Shown here one piece after another: positions 24,833 to 32,954 of a stretch of 36,277 nucleotides of DNA (positions are counted from its first letter, which is position 1; each line of letters opens with the position of its first letter). The notes beneath the pieces were generated by a model that saw only the letters and a list, made by a program, of their open reading frames with translations, was not told where the DNA came from and searched no databases. The stretch is from an uncultured Collinsella sp. (lineage in GTDB: Bacteria > Actinomycetota > Coriobacteriia > Coriobacteriales > Coriobacteriaceae). Location of the stretch: contig CANRSF010000021.1 of NCBI GenBank assembly GCA_947642445.1, forward strand, positions 1 through 36,277, read 5' to 3'. The translations under genes and the position numbers were made by a program.

Positions 24833-25207
24833 TTGGCCCGTATTAATGGTGTCGACCTCCCGCGTGAGAAGCGCGTTGAGATCGGTCTGACCTACATTTA
24901 CGGCATCGGCCGCACCACTGCGACGAAGATTTGCGTCGAGTGCAACGTTAACGTGGATACGCGCGTTAAGGACCTCACCGAGGATGAGGTTAACGCCATC
25001 CGCGATTATATCGACAAGAACCAGATCATGGTTGAGGGCGACCTCCGCCGTGAGCGCAACCAGAACGTCAAGCGCCTTATGGACATCGGCTGCAACCGCG
25101 GCCTTCGTCACCGCAAGGGCCTCCCGGTCCGCGGCCAGCGCACCCACACTAACGCTCGTACCCGTAAGGGCCCGAAGCGTCAGATCGGTGCTAAGAAGAA
25201 GAAATAA
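24833..25207 (+). CDS. rpsM: 30S ribosomal protein S13
   Basis: This 124-residue protein reads [20 protein letters not shown], then [10 protein letters not shown], and ends [18 protein letters not shown], all S13 marks. It sits in the small-subunit head and touches tRNA. The start is TTG at 24833, fixed by GAGGAGA upstream and by the family N-terminus. Fourteen bases separate it from both neighbours. Confidence 0.96.
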   Translation: MARINGVDLPREKRVEIGLTYIYGIGRTTATKICVECNVNVDTRVKDLTEDEVNAIRDYIDKNQIMVEGDLRRERNQNVKRLMDIGCNRGLRHRKGLPVRGQRTHTNARTRKGPKRQIGAKKKK

Positions 25208-25221
25208 GGAGCGCTAGATAG

Positions 25222-25626
25222 ATGGCTACTGCTAAGAAGAACGTTCGCGCTGCCCGTCTGAAGCGCGCGGACCGTAAGAACATTTCCGTGGGCCAGGCTC
25301 ACATTCGTTCTACGTTCAACAACACGATCGTTTCGATCACCGATCCCCAGGGCAACGTCATTTCCTGGAAGTCGGCTGGCCAGGTGGGCTTCAAGGGCTC
25401 CCGTAAGTCCACGCCGTTCGCTGCCCAGATGGCTGCCGAGGCTGCTGCCAAGCAGGCCATGGAGCACGGTATGAAGAAGGTTTCCGTCTTCGTCAAGGGC
25501 CCCGGCTCCGGTCGTGAGACCGCCATCCGCTCCCTCCAGGCTGCTGGCCTCGAGGTCTCGAGCATCCAGGACAAGACCCCCATCCCGCACAACGGCTGCC
25601 GCCCCAAGAAGCGTCGCCGCGTGTAA
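25222..25626 (+). CDS. rpsK: 30S ribosomal protein S11
   Basis: This 134-residue protein carries [37 protein letters not shown] and the end [14 protein letters not shown], the S11 signature near the mRNA exit platform. The ATG follows AAGGAG. It is followed by rpsD after 19 bases. Confidence 0.97.
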   Translation: MATAKKNVRAARLKRADRKNISVGQAHIRSTFNNTIVSITDPQGNVISWKSAGQVGFKGSRKSTPFAAQMAAEAAAKQAMEHGMKKVSVFVKGPGSGRETAIRSLQAAGLEVSSIQDKTPIPHNGCRPKKRRRV

Positions 25627-25645
25627 CTGAAAGGATCGTATCAAT

Positions 25646-26242
25646 ATGGCAATCGACAGGACTCCTGTTCTTAAGCGCTGCCGTCAGCTCGGGATCGATC
25701 CCGCTGAGCTCGGTTACAGCAGCAAGAAGGAATCTATCCGTCAGCCCAAGCGCCGTCGCAAGGAATCTGAGTACGGCATGCAGCTGCGCGAGAAGCAGAA
25801 GGTCAAGTTCATCTATGGCGTTCTGGAGAAGCAGTTCCACGGCTACTTCAATAAGGCCCGTAAGATGAACGGCGTTACCGGTGAGAACCTCATGATCATC
25901 CTTGAGTCTCGCCTCGACAACGTCGTCTTCCGTCTTGGCTTCGCCCGCACCCGCAAAGAGGCTCGTCAGTCCGTCCGTCACGGTCACTTCACCGTGAACG
26001 GCAAGCGCGTGGACATCCCGTCCTACCGCGTCAAGGCCGGCGACGTCGTCGCTGTCGGCGAGAAGTTCCGTGACCTCCTCCCCATCAAGGAGGCCCTGAT
26101 TTCCTCCGAGCGTTTCGAGGTCCCTGGCTGGCTCGAGGTCGATATCGAGAAGCTGTCTGGTAACGTGCTCGCTCTGCCGACGCGTGAGCAGATCAGCGGT
26201 GATATCAACGAGCAGCTCATCGTCGAGCTCTACTCTAAGTAG
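25646..26242 (+). CDS. rpsD: 30S ribosomal protein S4
   Basis: This 198-residue protein has the RNA-binding S4 domain near residues 90-150 (ESRLDNVVFRLGFARTRKEA, then GHFTVNGKRVDIPSYRVKAG). S4 starts 16S rRNA folding and may control its own operon. The N-terminal zinc cysteines seen in some S4 proteins are absent here (only one Cys near residue 12). The ATG follows GAAAGGA. Confidence 0.97.
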   Translation: MAIDRTPVLKRCRQLGIDPAELGYSSKKESIRQPKRRRKESEYGMQLREKQKVKFIYGVLEKQFHGYFNKARKMNGVTGENLMIILESRLDNVVFRLGFARTRKEARQSVRHGHFTVNGKRVDIPSYRVKAGDVVAVGEKFRDLLPIKEALISSERFEVPGWLEVDIEKLSGNVLALPTREQISGDINEQLIVELYSK

Positions 26243-26274
26243 TCCATCCGGGCTGCTGAGGCTGGAGGTAATAC

Positions 26275-27216
26275 ATGTCAGAATTCATTAGGCCTCAGGT
26301 TCAGGTCGAAGAGATTAACGAGACGTCTGCTCGTGTCTCCGTTGAGCCGCTCGAGCGTGGCTACGGCGATACGCTGGGTAACTCCCTTCGTCGTGTTCTT
26401 CTGTCCTCGCTCGAGGGTGCCGCCGTCGAGGCTATTCAGATCGATGGCGCGCAGCACGAGTTCATGACCATCCCTAACATGGTCGAGGATGTCACCGACA
26501 TCGTCCTGAATGTCAAGGGTCTTGTCTTCAGGGCTCTCGGCACGACCGACGAGGCGACCGCCACCATTTCTGTTGACGGCCCCTGCGAGGTCACCGGTGC
26601 GGACTTCTTTATTCCGTCCGAGTTTGAGCTGGTCAACCCCGAGCAGCACATCGCTACGCTCACCGAGGGTGGCCATCTCACCATGAGCATGCGCATCGGC
26701 TATGGCCGCGGCTATGTCTCTGGCGAGGCTAACAAGCGCGACAACGATCCCATCGGTGTGATCCACGTCGACTCGCTGTACTCGCCGGTGTCCCGTTGCG
26801 CCAAGCTCGTTGAGGCTTGCCGTGTCGGTCAGCACACCGACTACGACCGCCTTGTCCTCGAGATCGAGACCAACGGCTCCATCGCTCCGCGCGACGCCGT
26901 GGTCCAGGCTGCCAATATCATCAACCAGCATATGGCTGCCTTTATGAACCTTGCCGAGACCCCCGAGGTCGAGGAGGAGGCTTCGATCTTCGCTCCCGAG
27001 GTCACCAACGACAACGCCGAGCTGGACAAGCAGATTGAGGATCTGGACCTTTCCGTCCGTTCCTACAACTGCCTTAAGCGCGCCAGCATTCACTCGGTCC
27101 GTCAGCTCGTTGAGTTCTCGGAGAACGATCTGCTCAACATCCGTAACTTCGGTGTTAAGTCGATCGAGGAAGTGAAGGACAAGCTAGAGTCCATGGGCCT
27201 GAGCCTGAAGGCTTAA
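26275..27216 (+). CDS. rpoA: RNA polymerase alpha subunit
   Basis: This 313-residue protein has the assembly domain (EPLERGYGDTLGNSLRRVLL near residue 26) and a C-terminal domain with LDLSVRSYNCLKRA and NIRNFGVKSIEEV near the end. The C-terminal part contacts upstream promoter DNA and activators. The linker at about 230-250 is acidic. The ATG follows TGGAGGT. It lies between rpsD and rplQ as usual. Confidence 0.97.
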   Translation: MSEFIRPQVQVEEINETSARVSVEPLERGYGDTLGNSLRRVLLSSLEGAAVEAIQIDGAQHEFMTIPNMVEDVTDIVLNVKGLVFRALGTTDEATATISVDGPCEVTGADFFIPSEFELVNPEQHIATLTEGGHLTMSMRIGYGRGYVSGEANKRDNDPIGVIHVDSLYSPVSRCAKLVEACRVGQHTDYDRLVLEIETNGSIAPRDAVVQAANIINQHMAAFMNLAETPEVEEEASIFAPEVTNDNAELDKQIEDLDLSVRSYNCLKRASIHSVRQLVEFSENDLLNIRNFGVKSIEEVKDKLESMGLSLKA

Positions 27217-27246
27217 TGCTTCGCATATTTGAGGAGAAACTAGACC

Positions 27247-27714
27247 ATGCGTCACAACGTTAAGAAGGGCCTGAAGCTCGGCACCGATGCGAGCCACACC
27301 AAGGCCATGAAGAAGAGCCTTGCTAAGGCCCTCTTCGAGAACGACCGCATCAAGACCACCGAGACCCGCGCTAAGGCGCTGCGTTCGGTCGTCGATCCGA
27401 TCATCACCTGGGCCAAGAAGGGCGACCTGCACTCTCGTCGTCTGGCCATCGCCAAGCTCGGCGATAAGCAGCTCGTTGCCGAGATCTTCGACAAGGCTGC
27501 TCAGGGCATGTGGCAGGACCGCAACGGCGGTTACACCCGCATCATGAAGCTCGGTAACCGCAAGGGCGACAACGCTCCCATCGTTATCATGGAGCTCGTC
27601 ACCGAGCCTTGCACGCCTAAGGCCAAGAAGGCTGCTCCGGCCCCCAAGAAGGCCGCTGCTCCCAAGAAGGTCGAGGCCGTCGAGGAGGCTCCTGCTGAGG
27701 AGACCGCTGAGTAG
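27247..27714 (+). CDS. rplQ: 50S ribosomal protein L17
   Basis: This 155-residue protein starts MRHNVKKGLKLGTDASHTKA and has KTTETRAKALRSVVDPIITW. After the usual L17 core there is a Lys/Ala/Pro-rich and then acidic tail (residues about 125-155), as in many Actinomycetota. The ATG follows GAGGAGA. It ends the block at a strong terminator. Confidence 0.96.
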   Translation: MRHNVKKGLKLGTDASHTKAMKKSLAKALFENDRIKTTETRAKALRSVVDPIITWAKKGDLHSRRLAIAKLGDKQLVAEIFDKAAQGMWQDRNGGYTRIMKLGNRKGDNAPIVIMELVTEPCTPKAKKAAPAPKKAAAPKKVEAVEEAPAEETAE

Positions 27715-27740
27715 ACAATCCGTCTGCATAGGCTATATTC

Positions 27741-27771
27741 GAGGGGTACGTTCGCGTACCCCTCTTTTTTT
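27741..27771 (+). terminator. Rho-independent terminator of the ribosomal block
   Basis: GAGGGGTACG (27741-27750) pairs with CGTACCCCTC (27755-27764) around a TTCG tetraloop, followed by a run of seven T. Confidence 0.92.
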
Positions 27772-27806
27772 GTCGCGATACCGTTGCTTGTTTGTTGGGA
27801 GCGCCC

Positions 27807-28631
27807 ATGACTGCGCCGTCTGATTTCAATTCGATTTCCGAGCTTGATGCTACGCTCGTATTTCGCGTGGCCTATGATGGCTCGTCGTATAGCGGATTTG
27901 CCGAGCAGCCGGGACAGATGACGGTTGCGGGTGAGCTACGTCGAGCCATCGAGACGCTGCTTCGCCGCCCGATCGATCTGACGTGCGCGGGGCGTACCGA
28001 TGCCGGCGTGCATGCCGTGGCTCAGTACATCAGCGTGCCCGTAACGGACGCTGAGCTCGCTTGTACGCGCCGTAGGTGGCTGCGGGCTATGGATGCCCTA
28101 CTGCCCAAAGATATCGCCATTAACGAGGTCTACAAAGCCCGTAAAGGCTTTTCTGCGCGTTTTGACGCGCGCACCCGTACGTATACGTACCGTATTGCCG
28201 ATCGAGATGCGCGCCCCGTGCTGTCCCGCGGTGCCGTGTGGTGGCATCGCTATCCCTTGGATGTTGAGGCTATGTCTGCTGCCTGCCCCGCACTGCTGGG
28301 CGAGCAGGACTTTAAAAGCTTTTGCAAGGTTGCTTCGGCCGTTGGCAAGCCCACGCATCGCTGCGTGATGCGTGCCGAATTTGGCCATGAGGTTGCGTTT
28401 GGCGAGGACATCCTGACGTTCACCATCGAGGGCAATGCGTTTCTGCATTCGATGGTCCGTACGATCGTGGGCACGCTTGTCGAGATTGGCATGCATCGCC
28501 GTGAACCCGGGTGGATGCGCGAGGTTATCGATGCTTGCGACCGCACCGCTGCGGGCCCCACGGCTCCTGCCTGCGGCCTTACGTTTATGGGCGTGGATTA
28601 CGATCCCGCCGAGCTTGTCGTGCTCGACTAG
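27807..28631 (+). CDS. truA: tRNA pseudouridine(38-40) synthase TruA
   Basis: This 274-residue enzyme makes pseudouridine at positions 38-40 of tRNA anticodon arms. The catalytic aspartate is Asp65 in CAGRTDAGVHA; VAYDGSSYSGFAEQPG lies near the start, FDARTRTYTYRI in the middle, and FLHSMVRTIVGTLVEIG near the end. The ATG at 27807 follows GGGAG; a TTG five codons earlier is less likely. It often follows rplQ, as here. Confidence 0.94.
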   Translation: MTAPSDFNSISELDATLVFRVAYDGSSYSGFAEQPGQMTVAGELRRAIETLLRRPIDLTCAGRTDAGVHAVAQYISVPVTDAELACTRRRWLRAMDALLPKDIAINEVYKARKGFSARFDARTRTYTYRIADRDARPVLSRGAVWWHRYPLDVEAMSAACPALLGEQDFKSFCKVASAVGKPTHRCVMRAEFGHEVAFGEDILTFTIEGNAFLHSMVRTIVGTLVEIGMHRREPGWMREVIDACDRTAAGPTAPACGLTFMGVDYDPAELVVLD

Positions 28632-28792
28632 GGCAGGGCTCGACGTGTCGTGCGTCGACACCTGTCATCTGTGGGCTGCGCGTGTGCAACATCTGTTCTT
28701 GGCGTGCAATGCAACCGGTGTCTCATTGCTTTTATTGCCGGGGTGTACCATGAACCACGGTTTGATTCATTGCTGTCGAGAGGACGGATAAT

Positions 28793-29833
28793 TTGGTTCG
28801 ACGTGGCTCGCATCCGCGACTTTCGGTGATCCTTGTGGTAGAAGGTTCGCCCAGCTATGCGATGCGTGCGCTCGAGAGTATCCAGAACCAAGACCTCTAC
28901 GATTTGCAGATTGTCGTTGTCTGTCGCGATACTGCGCCCGGTGTGCGCCATTCGCTTCAAGTTGCTGCCGACAGGGACATCCATATTGATTTGATTGACG
29001 TCGAGGACGCGACGCGCGGCGCGTGTCTTCGTGCCGGTTTTGCTGCCTCGCGCGGCTCTCAAATCATCGCCATGAACGCCGATGAGTGGTTTGCTCCGCA
29101 ATCACTTTCCAAGATGGTCGATATCGCGTGCGATACTGCGGCAGACATAGTGTTCCCCACGGTGTCGCTCGACCGCTATGATGCACATCGAGAGCGCCAT
29201 TCGCGCGTCTTGGATGCTACTCATATTTCCATTGATAGCAAATCTTCGATGGTGGCCGGGCTGCCTCAGTTGATTTTGGGCGGCTTGGTTGCTCAAGTCT
29301 CTGGCGTGATGTATAGTCGTCCGCTGTTTGAGGCATGCCTTTTGTGCGACAAGGCGTTTCGCACAGTTGGGTTTATGGCATGCGCGCTCTCGCAGGCGCA
29401 GCGCGTCTCCGGATGCGGCGACGCTTGTTTCCACGCGGTGGCGCCTAAGCTTGCAGATGCCTTTGATCCCACCATGTATGCCAAGGTATCCGATGACACC
29501 CGAGCGCTCGACGAGCTTGCGGACTCACTCTCGGAAGCAGATAGCGGTGGTCGGCTCAAGCTGGCAAGCCAAAAGTTCTACTTTGCCGGACTGGTCGCCT
29601 GCATCGAGAATTTGTGTCTGAGCCCGCATGGGGTGTCGTCAATCGAGCGTTCCGCCCGCATGCGTGATATGCTCGAGGCGCCTCGAACCCGTCAAATGGT
29701 CGCCGCGCTCAAGGATAACCATCGGGGGCTCGGTCTGTTGTTTGGGCCGATCGCTAGCGCCAAGCCCGCGCGTTGCGTGATGTGTACGCATCTGGCAGCT
29801 TTTCTTAACCGGACGGGCGCAAAAACCGCCTAA
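28793..29833 (+). CDS. Putative family 2 glycosyltransferase (GT-A fold)
   Basis: This 346-residue protein begins like a GT2 enzyme: PRLSVILVVEGSPSYAMRALESIQNQ, then LQIVVVCRD, and a DXD-like NADEWFAPQSL near residue 103. The C-terminal half is diverged, with no clear acidic catalytic-base motif, and holds several Cys residues. No membrane segment is seen. The start is TTG at 28793 after GAGAGGA; no better start exists nearby. It sits alone between truA and argR, with no sugar or cell-wall genes beside it, so acceptor and sugar are unknown. It may be an inactive or unusual member. Confidence 0.65.
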   Translation: MVRRGSHPRLSVILVVEGSPSYAMRALESIQNQDLYDLQIVVVCRDTAPGVRHSLQVAADRDIHIDLIDVEDATRGACLRAGFAASRGSQIIAMNADEWFAPQSLSKMVDIACDTAADIVFPTVSLDRYDAHRERHSRVLDATHISIDSKSSMVAGLPQLILGGLVAQVSGVMYSRPLFEACLLCDKAFRTVGFMACALSQAQRVSGCGDACFHAVAPKLADAFDPTMYAKVSDDTRALDELADSLSEADSGGRLKLASQKFYFAGLVACIENLCLSPHGVSSIERSARMRDMLEAPRTRQMVAALKDNHRGLGLLFGPIASAKPARCVMCTHLAAFLNRTGAKTA

Positions 29834-29844
29834 ACGGCTCATTA

Positions 29845-29872
29845 CGAAACAAATTTGCATAGAATTGTTTCG
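29845..29872. promoter_or_regulatory. Inverted repeat upstream of argR
   Basis: CGAAACAA (29845-29852) and TTGTTTCG (29865-29872) flank 12 bases that contain TAGAAT. It lies about 94 bases before the argR start and could be an operator or a hairpin ending the upstream gene. A second small palindrome, CAATCA-C-TGATTG, lies at 29919-29931, where an ARG box for self-control might be expected. Confidence 0.45.
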
Positions 29873-29965
29873 AAATGCGTTCTTATACACAAAAGCCTTC
29901 AAATAGCGTTAAACTATTCAATCACTGATTGATTGTCTCCGCCATCTTTTGGAGTGAGGGTTTGT

Positions 29966-30403
29966 ATGGCTAAAAAACGCAATGGGCGCCAGGATGCCAT
30001 TAGAGATATTGTGCGCAATAAGGACGTCCGCACGCAGCGTGTGCTGGTCGATGAGCTCCGTGCTATGGGCTTTGATTGCACGCAGGCGACTGTCTCTCGC
30101 GATATTGCCGATATGGGGCTGCGTAAGCTCCCTGAGGGCATCTATGTTCTGGCAGAGGACCTGCACCTGCAGCGTATGGTTTCCGAGCTCGTAACGGGCG
30201 TTCTGCGCACCGATAATCTGGTTATGATCAAGGCTCAGCCTGGCACGGCTTCCGGCATCGCCGCCGCTGTTGATGCGGCAGAGCTGCCCGATGTGCTTGG
30301 CTCGCTTGCCGGCAACGATACGATTTTGGTTATTGCCCAGACGGCCGAGGACGGCGAGCGTCTTGAGGCGCTGATCAATAAGTTGAGCAATTCTCGCAAG
30401 TAG
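29966..30403 (+). CDS. argR: Arginine repressor ArgR
   Basis: This 145-residue protein has the ArgR winged-helix N-terminus with RNGRQDAIRDIV and the recognition helix stretch TQATVSRDIADMGLRKLP. The C-terminal core contains GTASGIAAAVDAAELPDVLGSLAGNDTI, the arginine-binding and hexamer-forming part. It represses arginine biosynthesis when arginine is plentiful. The ATG at 29966 follows GGAGTGAGG; an earlier in-frame start at 29933 lacks such a site. No arg biosynthetic genes are beside it. Confidence 0.95.
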   Translation: MAKKRNGRQDAIRDIVRNKDVRTQRVLVDELRAMGFDCTQATVSRDIADMGLRKLPEGIYVLAEDLHLQRMVSELVTGVLRTDNLVMIKAQPGTASGIAAAVDAAELPDVLGSLAGNDTILVIAQTAEDGERLEALINKLSNSRK

Positions 30404-30452
30404 GTGTGCGGGTCGTGCGCTCGGCATTGTGTGCGCTGACATAGTGGCTTGT

Positions 30453-30488
30453 AAGGGGCATCGACGTTGGTCGGTACCCCTTTTTGTT
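30453..30488 (+). terminator. Rho-independent terminator after argR
   Basis: AAGGGG (30453-30458) pairs with CCCCTT (30477-30482), with further pairing inside, followed by TTTTTGTTTG. Confidence 0.75.
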
Positions 30489-30528
30489 TGCCGGTATAAA
30501 GACCGCCCACCAGGTCGCTTCAAACTAA

Positions 30529-30565
30529 AAGGCCCCGAGCAGTTCAATAAGCTGCTCGGGGCCTT
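30529..30565 (-). terminator. Rho-independent terminator after the penicillin-binding protein gene
   Basis: AAGGCCCCGAGCAG (30529-30542) and CTGCTCGGGGCCTT (30552-30565) form a perfect 14-pair stem. On the minus strand it is followed by TTTTAGTTTG, right after the stop codon at 30588. It may also stop traffic from argR. Confidence 0.88.
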
Positions 30566-30587
30566 GTTGGCTTTAGTCGCGTACTTC

Positions 30588-32792
30588 TTAGCCGACCGTA
30601 TCGTCAGGCGTGGGCGAGGGGTCGGGAGTGGGCGTAGGCGTAGGCGTAGGCGTAGGCGTGCCGCCATCGCCGCCGGTCGAACCACCAGTGGAGCCACCCG
30701 TCGAGCCACCGGTCGTACCGGTGCCGCCGGTGGTGTCGCCGCCCGTGGTCTCGGTGGTCGTGGTCGTCGTGGTAGTCGTTGTGGTGGTTTCCTCTTCCTC
30801 TTCGTCCTTGTCCTTGTCGTCGTTCTCCGACTTCTTGGTGTTGTTGGTGCCGTAGAACTTCCAGACGCTGTTGTTCTTGTAGGTGGGCGCCGTTCCGGTC
30901 GCAAACTCCTCGCGCTCGGTACCGGTCAGAACGGTGTTCATAAACCGCTTAAAGACAGGCAGGTTGGTGCTGTCGCCCAGCAGGTCCGTGCCGTACTTTT
31001 GGATGGGGATCTCGCCCGCGGAATAGCCGGTCCACAGGGCGCACGCCAGCTGCGGGGTATAGCCGCAGAACCACAGGTTGGTGGTGTTGTCGGTGGTGCC
31101 CGTCTTGCCGGCATAGGGCTGGTTGACACTCAGAGCGCCGGCAGCACCCGTACCGCTGCCCTTCATGACGCCGGACAGAACATCGGTGACCGCGGCGGCC
31201 TCGCCCTCGGTAAGCACCTGTGAGGGATTGTCGGTGTGCTGGTACAGCACCGAACCGGTACGAGAGTCAATCTCGGTGATGGCGATCGGCTGGCGATAGT
31301 AGCCGCCGTTGGCAAACGTCGCGTAGGCGGCGGCCATCTCGAGCGGCGAGATCGAGCCGGTGCCGAGGGTCATGACGGGAACGTCCTCGATGTTGTCCTT
31401 GGCGGGGTCGATGCCGAGCTTTTTGACGAGCGAGATGATCTTGCTGTTACCGACGGCTTCCGCCACCTGGATGTAGCCGGTGTTGGAGGAGTATGCCGTC
31501 GCCTGCTTAAGCGTGATGTTGCCATAGCTCTGGTTGGCGTAATTTTGGACCTCGGTCGTGGTGCCCTTGGCCTTGAGCGGCGAGTTGCAGTTGAGGGTGA
31601 CGTTGGGGTTCATGCCGTTTTGGATGGCAGTTGCCAGCGTAAAGGCCTTAAAGGTGGAGCCGACGGGACGCTTGGCCGTGGCATGGTTTACGTGGTTCTC
31701 GTCGGCGTTGTAGTCGTAGCCGCCCACCATGCACTTGATGTAGCCGGTCTTGGGGTCGACGACGACCATGCCCATGTCCAGGCCGTCAAGCGAGAGCGTG
31801 TCGAGCTGCTCGCGGACGGCATTCTCTGCCACCTGCTGCATCGTGGGGTCGATGGTGGTCTTGACGGTCAGGCCGCCCTTAAAGAGCACGTCGGTCGAGA
31901 ACTCCTGCTCCAGCAGCTGCTTGACGTAGGAGACAAAGTAGGGCTGCGAGTATACGTCGACGCCGCTGCCCGAGATTTCGGTCACATTGAGGGTGATGGG
32001 TTCGGCCTGTGCGGCATCGTGCTCCTCCTGGGTGATGTGGCCCAGGCGCAACATGTTGTCGAGGACCTTGTTGCGACGGGACAGCGCCAGGTCGGGGTTG
32101 ACCGTGGGGTCGTACTGCGAGGGCGAGTTGGGAAGGCCGATCAACAGCGCGGCCTCGCTCAGGGTGAGGTCGGCGGCGCTCTTGGACAGATAGGTCTCGG
32201 CTGCGGCCTCGATGCCGTAGGCGCCGTGGCCGTAATAGATGGTGTTGAGGTACATCATGAGGATCTCGTCTTTGGAGTACATGTCCTCCATCTTGATGGC
32301 GATGTAGGCCTCGCGCACCTTACGCTCAATGGTCGAGTCGAATTGCTCCTCCTGCAGGATGGTGTTGCGCACAAGCTGCTGGGTGATCGTCGAGGCGCCT
32401 TCGTGCCCGCCGCCGAGGGTTGCCACCGCAGCACGCGCGATACCCCACAGGTCGATACCGCCGTGCTCGTAGAAGCGCTCGTCCTCGACGTCAACGGTGC
32501 CCTGCAGCACGTAGGGGGAGACCTCGTCCTTGGTGATGGACTTGCGGTTTTGCGTGTAGAAGCTCGCGATCTTGTTGCCGTTGCAGTCGACGATCTCGGT
32601 GGGCTCGCTCACCAGATACGCGTTGGCGTCGGTGTAGTCGGGCAGATCGGACAGCCAGCGGTTGACGTTACCGACCATGCCGATGCCAAACGCCACGCCC
32701 GCAATCAGCAGAAAGCCCAAAAACGAGAGCAGGATTATGGGCAGGGCGTGCGTCTTTGAACGGCTGTGTCCCTGTCGTTGGCGAGGACCCAT
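30588..32792 (-). CDS. Class A penicillin-binding protein (glycosyltransferase and transpeptidase)
   Basis: This 734-residue protein builds and cross-links peptidoglycan. A short basic N-terminus and one membrane segment (about 17-40) anchor it. The GT51 domain shows EDERFYEHGG at 103-112 and TITQQLVRN at 135-143. The transpeptidase domain has the SxxK serine in GSTFK (Ser379, Lys382), SSN at 435-437 and KTGT at 563-566, so both sites look active. A low-complexity tail from about residue 640 has a run of twelve Thr, Gly/Ser/Thr repeats and a Thr-Pro repeat, probably threading the cell wall. The ATG at 32792 follows GGAGG; an extension to 32915 is rejected as it would put a Cys-rich stretch ahead of the anchor. 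Confidence 0.94.
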   Translation of the reverse strand: MGPRQRQGHSRSKTHALPIILLSFLGFLLIAGVAFGIGMVGNVNRWLSDLPDYTDANAYLVSEPTEIVDCNGNKIASFYTQNRKSITKDEVSPYVLQGTVDVEDERFYEHGGIDLWGIARAAVATLGGGHEGASTITQQLVRNTILQEEQFDSTIERKVREAYIAIKMEDMYSKDEILMMYLNTIYYGHGAYGIEAAAETYLSKSAADLTLSEAALLIGLPNSPSQYDPTVNPDLALSRRNKVLDNMLRLGHITQEEHDAAQAEPITLNVTEISGSGVDVYSQPYFVSYVKQLLEQEFSTDVLFKGGLTVKTTIDPTMQQVAENAVREQLDTLSLDGLDMGMVVVDPKTGYIKCMVGGYDYNADENHVNHATAKRPVGSTFKAFTLATAIQNGMNPNVTLNCNSPLKAKGTTTEVQNYANQSYGNITLKQATAYSSNTGYIQVAEAVGNSKIISLVKKLGIDPAKDNIEDVPVMTLGTGSISPLEMAAAYATFANGGYYRQPIAITEIDSRTGSVLYQHTDNPSQVLTEGEAAAVTDVLSGVMKGSGTGAAGALSVNQPYAGKTGTTDNTTNLWFCGYTPQLACALWTGYSAGEIPIQKYGTDLLGDSTNLPVFKRFMNTVLTGTEREEFATGTAPTYKNNSVWKFYGTNNTKKSENDDKDKDEEEEETTTTTTTTTTTTETTGGDTTGGTGTTGGSTGGSTGGSTGGDGGTPTPTPTPTPTPDPSPTPDDTVG
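30631..30660. repeat. Six-base tandem repeat in the penicillin-binding protein tail
   Basis: GGCGTA is repeated four times from 30631 and followed by GGCGTG; on the minus strand it encodes the Thr-Pro run. Such a pure repeat could vary in copy number without changing frame. Confidence 0.8.
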
Positions 32793-32954
32793 ATATTGAC
32801 CTCCAGGCATGTCGTGCCAGACGGTGGATGTGCCGTCGGGGCAGGATGGACATAAGTTATTACACGATAAACCAAACGGGGCGCGCGAGGCCTCGTGTAT
32901 GCTGGAAGACGGCATTTTTCAGAGTGAATGCATACCTTGGTAAGGAGTTTGTCG

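Noticed and set aside
31236..32759. Plus-strand open frame of 507 codons opposite the penicillin-binding protein
   Set aside because: The minus-strand gene has all catalytic motifs; the plus-strand reading is a Val/Gly/Asp-rich shadow.
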